From contig NZ_JOEQ01000064.1 of NCBI RefSeq assembly GCF_000721075.1, positions 1-17,841 of the forward strand: DNA of 17,841 nt, in the 5' to 3' direction. The notes below the pieces were generated by a model, which was not told the DNA's origin, searched no databases, and was given only the letters and a program-made list of their open reading frames with translations. Below are positions 5,834 through 15,900 of this stretch, piece after piece. Source of the DNA: Streptosporangium amethystogenes. GTDB lineage: Bacteria; Actinomycetota; Actinomycetes; Streptosporangiales; Streptosporangiaceae. The position numbers and the translations under genes were made by a program. Numbering within the stretch: position 1 is the stretch's first letter; each line of letters opens with the position of its first letter.

Positions 5834-7108
5834 ATGAGGATGCTGCACGTCTCGGACTGGCATCTCGGGCGGACGGTGGTGGGCCACCACAGCAGGTACG
5901 CCGAGTTCGAAGCCGTCCTGGCCGAGATCGCCGATATTGCCCGCGACACCAAGCCTGACCTCATCGTGAACACCGGCGACTTGTTCGACCGCGCCCAGCC
6001 GGCCGCAGCCGACCTCGGCTTGGGCATCCGCGCCCTGGTGGAACTGGCCCAGGTGGCGCCTACGGTCGTCGTCGGCGGTAACCACGATTCGCCCACGCTG
6101 CTGCGCGCCCTCGACACACTGGTCAACGCGCTACCCGCCGGTTCAACAGAGCCGCGACGGCTGCGCTTCATCGATACCGCCCGCACGCCGGCCGAGGGCG
6201 GCATCCTGACCTTTCCCGCTGCTGACGGTCACCGTATCCGGCTGGCTCCGCTTCCGTTCGTCCACCGTAACCGGGCAGTGGACGGATTCCAGCGGCCTGA
6301 GGAGGCTGGCCTGGCCTATGCCCGATACCTCCGCGAGATTCAGCAGGAGCTGACGGCCGGCCTGCGCGAGGGATATGTGCCCGGCCGAGATGTCCTGGTA
6401 CTGGCTGCTCATCTGTTTGTCGAGAGCGCCGTGCCGTCGTGGAGCGAGCGGCCGCTCGACATCACCCAGAACTACGCCTGCGAGGTCGAAGCACTACCGG
6501 ACGTCGCCTACTGCGCTCTGGGCCACATCCACAAACCGCAGGCGATCAACAGAACGGGCATCACCGCCCGCTATGCGGGCAGCCCGCTGCAGCTGGACTT
6601 CGGCGAAGAAGGCGAAACCAAGAGCGTCGTCCTGGTCGAGGCCGCGCCGGGCCGCCCCACCAAGGTCGAGACCATCGCGCTGCGCTCCGGCCGCCAGTTG
6701 ATGAACTTCACCGGCGACCTGCAGCGCCTGGCAATCCAGGCCGACCAGATCGGCGATGCCTTCGTCAAGGCGATCATCGAGGTCGACGACCCCGGTCTCG
6801 GGCTGGGCTTGTCCGCCGCGGTGCATGCGATCATCCCGCAGGCGACCATCGTCGACCTCGACGAGCGACTGCCTGGCTGGCAAGACGTCCCCGTCCTTGA
6901 CGCGAACAGCACCCTTGACCCCGAGCCTGAGCTGACCGACCTGTTTCGCGATTACCTCACCGAGACGGGCATTGCCCCGCAACACGTTGACCGGCTCCAG
7001 CAGGCCTTCGCCGATCTGCTGATGGCCACCGATCACGAGGATGACGTCCCCGATCCCGTCGAGCAGATCCTCCAGGCCGCCCTGGTCGCACACCACGACC
7101 ACCCCTGA
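5834..7108 (+). CDS. sbcD: SbcD/Mre11-family DNA nuclease
   Basis: This encodes a 424-aa metallophosphoesterase, the nuclease partner of SbcC. The family removes hairpins and protein-blocked ends by Mn-dependent exo- and endonuclease activity. The two-metal site is complete: D8 and H10 (S-D-W-H-L-G), D49 (N-T-G-D-L-F-D), N83-H84-D85 (G-G-N-H-D-S), H193 (L-A-A-H-L-F-V), and H231 and H233 (A-L-G-H-I-H-K-P). The capping region continues with Y-A-G-S-P-L-Q-L-D-F-G (247-257). Length is near normal for SbcD. The C-terminal 60 residues are acidic and helical (D-H-E-D-D-V-P-D-P) and probably bind the SbcC coiled-coil base. It is the first gene of a rightward pair, 30 bases before sbcC, and divergent from the nuclease-helicase operon. 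Family assignment is firm. Whether it is the cell's housekeeping SbcD or an island-specific second copy cannot be told here. Confidence 0.95.
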   Translation: MRMLHVSDWHLGRTVVGHHSRYAEFEAVLAEIADIARDTKPDLIVNTGDLFDRAQPAAADLGLGIRALVELAQVAPTVVVGGNHDSPTLLRALDTLVNALPAGSTEPRRLRFIDTARTPAEGGILTFPAADGHRIRLAPLPFVHRNRAVDGFQRPEEAGLAYARYLREIQQELTAGLREGYVPGRDVLVLAAHLFVESAVPSWSERPLDITQNYACEVEALPDVAYCALGHIHKPQAINRTGITARYAGSPLQLDFGEEGETKSVVLVEAAPGRPTKVETIALRSGRQLMNFTGDLQRLAIQADQIGDAFVKAIIEVDDPGLGLGLSAAVHAIIPQATIVDLDERLPGWQDVPVLDANSTLDPEPELTDLFRDYLTETGIAPQHVDRLQQAFADLLMATDHEDDVPDPVEQILQAALVAHHDHP

Positions 7109-7138
7109 CCACCTCCCAGCACCCCCGAGGAAACCCCG

Positions 7139-10100
7139 ATGCGTCCACTTCACCTGACGTTTTGCGGCCTGCGTAGCTACCCCGGCCAGATACAAACGCT
7201 CGACTTCACCGGCAAGTCCCTGATCGCCATCCTCGGCGACACCGGTGCGGGCAAGACCACGATCCTGGAGGCGATCACCCTGGCGCTGTACGGCGCCTCC
7301 TCCTGGAGTAACAAGGTCAAGGAGTTGGTGGCCGAGGGCGCCACCAGCATGACCGTCGACCTGACCTTCTCCCACCACGACCACACCTGGCGCGTACGCC
7401 GCGTCTACTACGCCAACAGTCGCCCGAGCACGCACCTGCTGCAAAACCTGGACACCGAAGAAGAGATCGACGACAGCAGGGCCGTCAATCGCCGCATCGA
7501 ACACCTGCTCAAACTCAGGCGCGATGAATTCCAGGCGGCGGTCCTGCTTCCCCAAGGCCGCTTTGACCGGCTGCTGACCGCCACTGACACCGAACGCACC
7601 GAGCTGCTCAAAGGCATCTTCGGCACACGTTTCCTCGAAGCAACCCGCGCCCGGGCCGAACGACGGCGCGACACCATCAGGGAACTGCTACATAAGGCAC
7701 AACTCACACGTCGCGGCTACCTCGACGATCCCCGCGCCAGCGCCGAACACGCCACCGCCGCAGCCCAGACCGCGCAACAGCGGGCCGACCGCCTGAGCAC
7801 CGCGCTGTCGACGATGAATCAGCTGCAAACTACGGCGCGCCAGCACACCGACCGTCTCAACGACCTCGATGTAGCCATCCGGCAGCTGTCGGATCCGGCT
7901 AGCCAACCCAACTCCACGGTGCTGGATGCTGTCGCCCAGGCCGAGCAGAACCTCGACGAGACCGCCCAGCAGCTGATCAGCCGACACGAACAGACCAGGA
8001 CCGACTACACCCGCGCGCGAGAAGCTCTGGACAAGGCGGCCACACAGGGCATCACCGCCGATGCAGTCGCCGCAGCCCGCGCCATGCTGGCCGACCTTCC
8101 CAGCCGGCAGGCCACACTGCACCACACCGAAACCCGGCTGGCCACCGAACAGCAGGACTTGAGCGACGACCACGACAAGCTCGAGGACATGGCCGTCGAC
8201 ATTGAGCGACGTCACCGTCAGGCCGAACAGATGACAGCTCACGCCGAGGTCGTCCAAAGCCACGCCGACCGCGCCGTGACCGCCGCCACCAAACTCCAGA
8301 ATGTGACCCGAACCGCCCTGGCGGCTGCCATCACAGTCGGACAGGCCGCCGCGGCCAAGACTGCGGTCGCGAGCGCGTACGGCGCCGCGCAACGGAGGCT
8401 TCCCGCGCTGCGCGCTGCGCATCAAGACGCGCAAACGGCTCTCCACGCCGCGGCACATGACCTCGAAGGCGCCAAGCAAGCCGAAGCCGCGCACCTCGCC
8501 GGCCAAGGGCTCCATGCCGGAGACAGCTGCCTGGTGTGCGCACAGCCCCTGCCGGCCGCATATCAGCCGCCCGCCCCTCTCGATCCGATTCGGCTCCATG
8601 CCCTGCAAAAGGCGCATACGAGCGCCGGCGAAGCCTTTGGCGCAGCCGGGAACGCCCTCCGCGAAGGCATGAACGATGTCACAGCTGCCGAGCAGGGGCT
8701 GGCAACCGTCACAGACGATCACACCATCGCATCCGATCGTCTCGCTGAGCGCCTCGCTGAAGCCCAGGCTGCCGCGGCCTGCCCAGACCTGGCCACGGTG
8801 GCACCAGCGGACACCGCCCCCCACCATGACGCCGACGCCTTCACCCACCGTTTGAAGGAAGACACAGAGGCGCTAGTGCACAACACCTCACGCGAGGCGG
8901 GCAACGCTGGCGCTGATGCCGACCTCTTGGCTACCCGGCTCAGTGAGCCGCTGTGCGCGCCCGCCCATCATCTGGCTCGGTCGCTGAGTGAGGCGGCGGC
9001 CGCCGCCTGGCAGAAGGCCCACGCCGCAACAGCCGATGCCCGCGGCGCGACCCAGATCCTCACAGCCCGCAAAGACGATTACACCAAAAAGGACACGGCA
9101 TACAAGGAAGCCCACGCCCAGCACACCATCGCCGTCGAAACCATGCACAAAAGCCTGAATCGGCTGCCCGCTGCGGTGCGTGCTGTGCTGCCCGCCACGC
9201 CGAGCACCGTCACCGACGTCGACGTCGACGTCGACGTCACAGCGGCCATGCAAGTGTGTGAGGAGCTCGGCACACACCTTACGCAGGCCCAAGGCGAGTT
9301 GGAGCAGGCCACGACCACCTTGGCGCAGATCGAGACAGATCGGGTCCGGCTCGACCATCGGCGACAGACCGACATCACTGCCCCGCTCACCGCACTGCTC
9401 GCCGCTGCCACCACCCACCGTGGCACGCTCCACAGCGCCCAAGCGCTACTCGGCGCCGACTCCGTACCTGTCCCGGCGTCCGTAGAGGCCCTTGAAGTTG
9501 CACAGCTGAGCGTCCCAGTAGTGCAGCGGCTTTGTGACGCGCTCGCCGCCGCGAGCGCCGCCCTCGTCCGACAGTTGCGGACCGAGCACGACAAGGTGAC
9601 CACCAAGCTGAACATTAGCCATGCCAGGCTGGACGACCAAGCCCGCCACATCCAAACCGACGATGAAAGCGGCGACCATGCTGGACTTCTGGTGCGCTTC
9701 GCCAGCGGCGTCTCGCTGAGAGAACCGCAGGCGCTGACCCCGCTGTCGGAGGCCATCGGAGCCGCCCGTCAGACCCATACCGAACAGATGAGCCTGGCTA
9801 GCCGCGCCCACGCGCAGATCGAACCCGCCGAACAACTTGATCACGCGATTGAGTGCGCAACTTCCCACCTCAACATGCTCACCCTGCTGCACGGCCAACT
9901 GGCCGATGGCAAATTCCTGACCTACCTGACCGAGCGCCGAACCCGCACCCTGCTCATCCTCGCCAGCGAGCTCTTCTCCCGCCTGTCATCTGGCCGGTAC
10001 GGCTTCACCGACGACTTCCGCATCGCCAGCCTCGCCACGCGCACGGCCCGCAGCCCCAAAACCCTGTCAGGCGGCGAAACCTTCCTCGCCTCCCTGGCGC

Positions 10101-10420
10101 TGGCGCTGGCCCTGGTCGAACTGCACAGCCGCAACGGAGCCCGGCTGGGCTCTCTGTTCCTCGACGAAGGCTTCGGCGCACTCGACTCGGCGACCCTGGC
10201 GTCAGCGCTCAGCGTGCTGCGCGCCGAAAGCAGCGGCGACAAGCTTGTCACCGTGATCAGCCACCTGCACGCCGTCGCCGAGGCCGTCGACGACGTCTTG
10301 TGGATCAACCGTACGCCCGCTGGATCCGAAGCTCGTTGGCTCACCGCCTCCCAACGCGAAGCTCTCATCTACGACCACGCCCAGTCGGGGCTGCTGGATC
10401 TCGCGGATCAGATCAGCTGA
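7139..10420 (+). CDS. sbcC: SbcC/Rad50-family ATPase
   Basis: This encodes a 1093-aa SMC-like ATPase that partners SbcD and gates DNA-end access. It has an N-terminal Walker A G-D-T-G-A-G-K-T-T (33-41) and long Ala/Gln/Arg-rich coiled coils. The zinc hook is C-L-V-C (C464 and C467, followed by Q-P-L-P). The ABC signature is L-S-G-G-E-T (976-981) and Walker B is L-F-L-D-E-G-F-G-A-L-D with D1009 and E1010. The hook is off-centre: about 463 residues precede it and 626 follow, so the C-terminal arm holds roughly 160 extra residues. These include a Thr-flanked Asp-Val repeat coded by a tandem hexamer at 9215-9238. The ATG is preceded by GAGG at 7127-7130, eight bases upstream, which supports this start. 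A terminator-like hairpin follows the gene. All ATPase motifs are intact, so an active complex with SbcD is expected. Confidence 0.95.
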   Translation: MRPLHLTFCGLRSYPGQIQTLDFTGKSLIAILGDTGAGKTTILEAITLALYGASSWSNKVKELVAEGATSMTVDLTFSHHDHTWRVRRVYYANSRPSTHLLQNLDTEEEIDDSRAVNRRIEHLLKLRRDEFQAAVLLPQGRFDRLLTATDTERTELLKGIFGTRFLEATRARAERRRDTIRELLHKAQLTRRGYLDDPRASAEHATAAAQTAQQRADRLSTALSTMNQLQTTARQHTDRLNDLDVAIRQLSDPASQPNSTVLDAVAQAEQNLDETAQQLISRHEQTRTDYTRAREALDKAATQGITADAVAAARAMLADLPSRQATLHHTETRLATEQQDLSDDHDKLEDMAVDIERRHRQAEQMTAHAEVVQSHADRAVTAATKLQNVTRTALAAAITVGQAAAAKTAVASAYGAAQRRLPALRAAHQDAQTALHAAAHDLEGAKQAEAAHLAGQGLHAGDSCLVCAQPLPAAYQPPAPLDPIRLHALQKAHTSAGEAFGAAGNALREGMNDVTAAEQGLATVTDDHTIASDRLAERLAEAQAAAACPDLATVAPADTAPHHDADAFTHRLKEDTEALVHNTSREAGNAGADADLLATRLSEPLCAPAHHLARSLSEAAAAAWQKAHAATADARGATQILTARKDDYTKKDTAYKEAHAQHTIAVETMHKSLNRLPAAVRAVLPATPSTVTDVDVDVDVTAAMQVCEELGTHLTQAQGELEQATTTLAQIETDRVRLDHRRQTDITAPLTALLAAATTHRGTLHSAQALLGADSVPVPASVEALEVAQLSVPVVQRLCDALAAASAALVRQLRTEHDKVTTKLNISHARLDDQARHIQTDDESGDHAGLLVRFASGVSLREPQALTPLSEAIGAARQTHTEQMSLASRAHAQIEPAEQLDHAIECATSHLNMLTLLHGQLADGKFLTYLTERRTRTLLILASELFSRLSSGRYGFTDDFRIASLATRTARSPKTLSGGETFLASLALALALVELHSRNGARLGSLFLDEGFGALDSATLASALSVLRAESSGDKLVTVISHLHAVAEAVDDVLWINRTPAGSEARWLTASQREALIYDHAQSGLLDLADQIS
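9215..9238 (+). repeat. four tandem copies of GACGTC inside sbcC
   Basis: GACGTC is repeated four times without interruption and in frame, encoding (Asp-Val)4 within the C-terminal coiled-coil arm. Each unit is itself palindromic. Gain or loss of units would keep the frame, so copy number may vary between strains. Confidence 0.9.
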
Positions 10421-10475
10421 TGCGCCCAGCGATGTCGGCGAGCGCTACGACACACCTGTTCGCGCCCCCGGATGC

Positions 10476-10501
10476 CGGAGCAGCGGTGCTCTCGCTTTTT
10501 T
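10476..10501 (+). terminator. hairpin plus T-tract after sbcC
   Basis: GAGCA at 10478-10482 and TGCTC at 10487-10491 form a stem around a GCGG tetraloop, extendable by one G-T pair. Six T residues follow at 10496-10501. The site lies about 55 bases after the sbcC stop and is the best factor-independent terminator shape in the window. The stem is short, so termination may be partial. Confidence 0.55.
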
Positions 10502-10653
10502 ATGCCGTAAGCAGTTTCCTCAGCGAAGGTGGAGGCACCAGCAGCACCCCCGTGGAACCGCAGCCGTTACGTATACCGTCGACCAAAATCCTCTAGCGGC
10601 AGCTGAGCAGGCGACGCAGAGATCGTTCCTACCGAACGTCAGCTCACTAGGGG

Positions 10654-10716
10654 CTGCCGTTGACACGTGGGTTTCCGGCGTCAAATGGGGAAACCCGCCT
10701 TGAATGTTGACGGCAG
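10654..10716. promoter_or_regulatory. nested inverted repeats upstream of jetA, candidate operator
   Basis: GGGTTTCC at 10669-10676 and GGAAACCC at 10689-10696 are a perfect 8-bp inverted repeat with a 12-base spacer, so half-site centres are 20 bp (two helical turns) apart. An outer pair, CTGCCGT at 10654-10660 and ACGGCAG at 10710-10716, encloses it, and GTTGAC occurs twice (10659-10664, 10706-10711). A further CGGCAGC lies at 10597-10603. A TTGACA at 10660-10665 sits between the outer and inner left arms. The block fits a dimeric regulator site or a stem-loop controlling the Wadjet operon. Confidence 0.5.
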
Positions 10717-10726
10717 ATTGTAGCGT
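10700..10726 (+). promoter_or_regulatory. candidate promoter of the jetABCD operon
   Basis: TTGAAT at 10700-10705 and TAGCGT at 10721-10726 have a 15-base spacer, slightly short. A start near 10733 would give a leader of about 25 bases carrying GGGAG at 10746-10750, seven bases before the jetA ATG. An alternative upstream -35, TTGACA at 10660-10665, has only a weak TCAAAT at 10681-10686 as partner. Of the 337-base gap between sbcC and jetA, the part from 10502 to about 10590 shows nothing I can name. Confidence 0.4.
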
Positions 10727-10757
10727 TTGCGATGCCACATGGAGCGGGAGACTTCGG

Positions 10758-12257
10758 ATGAGTGATATCGCAGGTGAGCTCAAGCGAGTCATGGGTGCCT
10801 TCGACAAGCCCACACTGAAACTACTCGACCGTAAGTGGGCCCCTTTCGTTATGGCGGTATTCAAGACTTCCTTCAGCCGCGACCGGCAGAGCGTTCAGTG
10901 TGATCGCATGCATGTCCAGGTGGACACATATCGAGATGAGTTACTGTCGATCGGAGATCCTGTCCCAGATCGAAGCGGCCGGGCATTATGTATGCAATGG
11001 ATGAATGACCAGTGGCTCTACAGATCGACGAACGATGCCGGCGAGGAAGAGTACTCGCTGACCTCTCATGCCCTTGAGGCGCTTTCCCTTGTTGATAGCC
11101 TGACGCGAGATCGTGCACTGCTCAGCGAGTCGCGGCTCACGACGATTCTGCAGACCGTTCGGCGTTGGGCGACCGAGGCCAGTTCGGTCCGCGAGGACAG
11201 AATCCGGCGCCTCGAAGACCAGATCGTCCAACTGACAACCGAGAGGGATCGACTCGCGGAGGGCGGAGACGTCTTCGCGGCCTCCGACGATCGGATGCTC
11301 GAAGGCTACTTCGATCTTGCGGATCTGATCGACCAATTGCCGAGTGACTTCAAGCGGGTCGAGGAGTCGGTGACGGAGATGCACCGGCAGATCATCAGTA
11401 GTTTCCGGGAAGACGACCGCCCCATCGGTGAGGTGCTGGATGAGTATCTCGCCAAGACGGATCGGTTGATGTCGGCCACGGCTGAAGGACGGGCGTTCGA
11501 AGGCGCGTTCACCTTGCTACGAGACGACGCCCTCCTGCTCGACCTCAAGAGTGATCTGCAGGCCATCCTTGATCACCCTTTCACCGTGGCACTTACGACT
11601 GCGGAGAAGAACTACCTGCGCGGAACGGTAGGCGTCATCCGCCAGGGCATCGACGACGTGCTCTCCCAGCGGAGCAGACTCACCACGACACTTCGTGAGC
11701 ACATCGTCAATCACGACATCATCAAGGAGCGCGAGCTCGAAGTCCTGCTTCGAGACATCAACAAAGAACTCGCGACATGGATGCAGAGTGCTGGGCCGCG
11801 CGCCGCTGTCCCTCTTGAGCTGATGCCCAGGACCTTGGACATTACCCACCTGCGAGAACGATTTTACGACCCTGGAGTGGAAACACCGCCACCCCCGTTG
11901 GGGGATACATCCCACGATGCGCCAGAGCCGCCATCGTTGGAAGACATCCGTATGCAAGGCGGCCCCCTGCTGGAGCAATTGCGACTCGCTATCGTCGCGG
12001 CATTCGCAGACGGGAAAACGGACTCCGTGGGTGAGGCTTTCAACGGTCTTGAACCAGAGTTGCGGCGCCCGGTGGAGATCCTCGGGCTTTTGCATATGGC
12101 CACCCAGATCGACGTGCTGGAGCACGAACAGTCAGCTGAGCTCTACGAGACCATCCGTCCTGACGGTAGCCTGCGGGACTTCCGAGTACCACGCATGACA
12201 CTCAACGAGCAGGAGACGGCCGCGTTGGCGGCTTTGAGATCGAGGTGGGAGCAGTGA
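10758..12257 (+). CDS. jetA: Wadjet JetA, MukF-like kleisin (DUF3375)
   Basis: The product is a 499-aa protein matching JetA, the kleisin that bridges the heads of the JetC dimer in the Wadjet anti-plasmid complex. The N-terminus starts [10 protein letters not shown] and forms a winged-helix-like dimerisation region to about residue 110, with a wing around W-L-Y-R-S to E-Y-S-L-T. A long charged helical segment follows (about 137-330). A Pro-rich linker (roughly 372-395, P-P-P-P-L) leads to a C-terminal winged-helix-like domain that should bind the JetC head. The ATG at 10758 has GGGAG seven bases upstream. An in-frame ATG at 10704 would add 18 residues that overlap the promoter elements, so it is rejected. 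It is the first gene of a four-gene operon, and its stop overlaps the jetB start. The assignment rests mainly on gene order and the jetC/jetD signatures. Confidence 0.88.
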   Translation: MSDIAGELKRVMGAFDKPTLKLLDRKWAPFVMAVFKTSFSRDRQSVQCDRMHVQVDTYRDELLSIGDPVPDRSGRALCMQWMNDQWLYRSTNDAGEEEYSLTSHALEALSLVDSLTRDRALLSESRLTTILQTVRRWATEASSVREDRIRRLEDQIVQLTTERDRLAEGGDVFAASDDRMLEGYFDLADLIDQLPSDFKRVEESVTEMHRQIISSFREDDRPIGEVLDEYLAKTDRLMSATAEGRAFEGAFTLLRDDALLLDLKSDLQAILDHPFTVALTTAEKNYLRGTVGVIRQGIDDVLSQRSRLTTTLREHIVNHDIIKERELEVLLRDINKELATWMQSAGPRAAVPLELMPRTLDITHLRERFYDPGVETPPPPLGDTSHDAPEPPSLEDIRMQGGPLLEQLRLAIVAAFADGKTDSVGEAFNGLEPELRRPVEILGLLHMATQIDVLEHEQSAELYETIRPDGSLRDFRVPRMTLNEQETAALAALRSRWEQ

Positions 12258-12949
12258 CCGACGACTGGGATCAGAATCTGCGCAGTGAGGACTTCGACGA
12301 TGCCGAGCAGGCGAGCCTGTCCCTCTTCGAGGGAGATGTGGGAGGCTTGACGCTCGAACAGCGCAAGGCACTCGTGGCCCTGCTCAAACACCGTTACATT
12401 TCCGGTGCGCAGCAGCCTGCGGAGTGGCGCACGCTGCTCGAATCCGAGGTTGTCATCAAATCTCGGCTCAATGACCTCTTCCTCGATCTACATGTTGATC
12501 GCCGTTACGAGGTGGCGTTCAAGCATCAAGCGCAACCTGAGGGCGGCAGCCGATTCCCCACGCTGCTACACGATCTGGCCTACTCACGAGAGGAAACCAT
12601 CCTTTTGGTGTTCCTGCGCCAGCGCTTTCGAAGCGAACGGGCCGAAGGTCTGGAGAACGTTCTGGTGGACCATGATGATCTCCTCCAAGCCGTCGCGCGT
12701 TTCCGTCCGCCCCACGCGACCGACCGCTCCGGTGACGCCAATCGTGCCCGAAACGCGATCGAGAACATCGTCAAGGCTCGGATCCTGCTGAAGACGCCGG
12801 ACCGCAGCCGCTACCGGATCTCCGCCGTGATCGAGGTGCTGCTACCGATGGAGCGTTTGAACGAGCTGTTGCAGTGGCTCATCGGCCAAAACAGCAAGCC
12901 AGCGAACGAAGTGCTCGATGAGACACTAGCGTCGGAGGCCGCCGAGTGA
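12254..12949 (+). CDS. jetB: Wadjet JetB, MukE-like winged-helix subunit (DUF4194)
   Basis: The product is a 231-aa protein with the features of JetB, the KITE/MukE-type subunit that binds the kleisin and DNA. A winged-helix-like domain spans about 32-90 ([13 protein letters not shown], then [11 protein letters not shown]). A second spans about 165-200 ([12 protein letters not shown], then R-Y-R-I-S). The start chosen is the GTG at 12254, which overlaps the jetA stop as GTGA and follows AGGTGGGAG. An in-frame GTG at 12245 would add three residues and lies inside that ribosome site. The acidic C-terminus is typical of a flexible tail. It is translationally coupled on both sides, as expected for subunits of one complex. 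Confidence 0.88.
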   Translation: MTDDWDQNLRSEDFDDAEQASLSLFEGDVGGLTLEQRKALVALLKHRYISGAQQPAEWRTLLESEVVIKSRLNDLFLDLHVDRRYEVAFKHQAQPEGGSRFPTLLHDLAYSREETILLVFLRQRFRSERAEGLENVLVDHDDLLQAVARFRPPHATDRSGDANRARNAIENIVKARILLKTPDRSRYRISAVIEVLLPMERLNELLQWLIGQNSKPANEVLDETLASEAAE

Positions 12950-15900
12950 CGATGCAGCCGCTCCTGTACATCGACGGAGCCACCGAGGGAACCACACAAT
13001 GGAAGGCCGACACCTTTCAGATGGTCAATTGGGGTGGTTTCCAAGACCATCACCAAGTCGAGTTCTCCCCGAACGGGACACTCATCTCAGGCGCATCGGG
13101 TACGGGCAAGAGCACTTTCCTCGACGGCTACATCGCGTTGATGATGCCCTCGACCACATCGTTCAACGGGGCCTCCAACGAGGCGACCTCCGGTCGAGCA
13201 AGGAGCGTCGATCAGCGCAACCTGCTCACCTACCTGAGAGGAAAGACCGACTCCAGCCGACAGCAGGGAACCGACGAGCTCCACGACCGCGTGCTACGCG
13301 GCAGAGACGGGCCCACCTGGGGCGCAGTGGCGATGACCTTCGTCGATGACAACGGGCGCCGATATACAGCGCTGCGCGCGTACTACGTTGCTCGCGGAGT
13401 CATGAGGCCCGGAGACGTCATCATGAAACTGGTGACGACGGACGGCTACCTCGACTTGAGGGATCTGGCTTCCGTAGCCGAATCCAGATTCGACAAGCGA
13501 GCGCTCAAAGCACGATTCCCCGGCATCGTCCCCCACGACAGCTACGAAGAGTTCGAGCAAACCCTGTTCACGCGTCTGGGCATCGGGGCCAACGGCGAAG
13601 GCGGCAAAGCACTGCGACTGCTGGCGCGCATCCAGAGCGGCCATCAGGTCAAGACCGTGGACGGCCTGTACAAGTCCATGGTCTTGGAGGAGCCCGCAAC
13701 GTACGCCGCTGCAGATAAGGCCATCAGCCACTTCGAAGACTTGGAGCGGACCTACGGCGCCATGACCACCGTGGCCGAGAAAGCCAAGGTCCTGCAGGAT
13801 CTGCCGCGGCTCTATCAGGACTTTCAACAGGCGACATCAAACGCCGACATGGTCGAACTGCTCGGAGTCACCCGCGATGGAGCCACCCCCTTCCGTTTGT
13901 GGACTCTGACCACCGAACGTCGTCTCCTGGCCGAGGCCGTGAAGGCCAATCGAAAGAGCCGCGACCAGACCCACAGCAGATACGTTGACGCCCTCGACGC
14001 GGAAGCCGCCCTCAAGGTCGAGATCGAAGCGCTGAAGCGTCAGATCCGAGAGAACGGCGGAGACACGCTCGAGAAGCTGCATCACGACTTGCAACAGCTT
14101 GAGAGCGAACTCGGTCAGGCCCACGAGAAGAGACGGCGGTTCGACGATCGGACCCAGGCTTTGGCGGTCGCCATTCGCTCACAAGAGGACTTCGTCCGGA
14201 TCAGGAGCGCCGCCACACAGTTCACTGAAACCTTTGATCAGGTCGTGAAAGATCTGGAAGACCAGCAGCAGGCCAAGCGGCGTGACATGTTTCCGCAGGA
14301 GGAGGAGGCGCGCCGGCTCAAAGAGGAAAAGAAGTCCCTGTCCGGGCGTGAGGGACTCGTCCCACCTCTCCTGCACAACGCGCGCGTGATGATCGCCCAG
14401 GCATGTGGCATTCCAGCTGAGGACTTGCCCTTCGTTGCCGAACTCATTGACCTCGCGCCTGGAGAGGAGAAGTGGCGCAAAGCCGCAGAAGTCAGTCTCG
14501 CTGCGATCTCCAGGGTCATGCTTGTCGATGAAGACTTCCTGGATTCACTCAGCCGTGCCATCGACCCCCTCCAGATCCCCGTCCGGATCACCTTCGAGGG
14601 CGTCCCCCTCGGCCTTCCCGAGGAATTCGAGGGTGATCCTCGGCGGATCTCAGGAAAACTGATCTTCAAGGATTCGCTCTTCGGGCATTGGGTTCAACAA
14701 CGCGTCCGAGCCTCCAACGTCGACGCCCTGTGCGTCGATAGCCCCGCTGAGCTCAGCAACGGTGGGCTGTGCGTCACACCCAACGGCCAGACCCGCCATG
14801 GCCAACGAGGCGCACATGGCAACCTGCGCGGCGACCGCTACATCATTGGTTTCTCCAACACAGCTCGCCTTGCCGAGATTGATGGGGAACTCGACGCTCT
14901 GCACGCGAAGCTCGACGGCATGTCGAGCCAAGCCTCCGCCATCGGGAACGCGATCACGGACCTGCGGCGGCGCAAGGAGGCATTCCAGTTCGTTCTTGAC
15001 ACAGAGTGGCAGGCCATCGACGTCACCGGCGTTGAGGCCAAGATCGCGGAGAAAACGGCGGAACGCGCGCGCATCCTTGCCGACAGCGACATCCTGCGGG
15101 TATTGCGAAGCGAGGAGCAACGCAAGACGCATGACCAAGAGGAGACACAGCGCACGAAGCACCTCGCTGAACGAGAGGTCGAGGACCTCGACGCCGAATA
15201 CGCGAAGTTCGTTGACCGAGAAGGTTCGGTCAGCAGAGAAGTTGACAAGATTGAGCGCGAGCACTCGACGCCGATACCGGAGGACCTCGTCATCCGCTTG
15301 GACAGCGAGTTCGCCAGCGTCGGCGACCGATCAGATCTCAAAGGCTTCGCTGACAGCGTGAAAAGGCTACGGGGACGGCTCGCCCATCTGCTAAAAGAGG
15401 AGCGCGACAACGCGCAAAAGGCCCGCGCCTCGCTCGAACGGATCTTTCAAACCTTCCAGAGCCGCTGGCTCGACCCGAACCTCGGCCAGACGTTGGACTC
15501 CTACTCTGCCTATCGCGAAATCCTTGACGACATCGTCACCACCGGCCTTCACGAGCGCCGCCAGGAGTGGAAACGACGCCTGTCGAAATGGAGCGGTGAG
15601 GACCTGGTGCCCCTTAACGGTGCCTTCGACAGTTCGATCGAGGAGATCGAGGACCGGCTGTACCCGGTCAACGAAATCCTGGCCACTTTGCCCTTCGGGG
15701 CAGGACGTGACCGGCTGAAAATCGTCCTGCGTCGCCTTCACCACGATGCCATCACGAAGTTCCGCCGAGAACTGAAGCTCCTGTCATCGGGTGCCACGGA
15801 GGAACTAACCGATGAACAGACCGAAGCGCGCTTCACGCAACTGCGCACATTCATAAACCAGATCCGCAAACCGGAAGGCGGCTCGAAGAGCACAGCGCAG

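Noticed and set aside
6494..8848. Long minus-strand frames (6494-7555 and 7688-8848) opposite sbcD and sbcC
   Set aside because: They oppose genes with complete Mre11 and Rad50 motifs, lack ribosome sites and have skewed composition.
769..10420. AddAB, AdnAB or RecBCD recombination complex
   Set aside because: The helicase is a short DEAxQ Upf1/Dna2-type protein, not UvrD/RecB-like, and the nuclease is a separate small protein without an ATPase domain.
5834..10420. Lamassu-type defence with an SMC-like LmuB
   Set aside because: SbcC has canonical Rad50 features including a zinc hook and pairs with a full SbcD. No LmuA effector or LmuC-like small gene is evident.
10704..10757. Earlier ATG start for jetA
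   Set aside because: It lies within the promoter and inverted-repeat block, while the ATG at 10758 has a well-spaced GGGAG.
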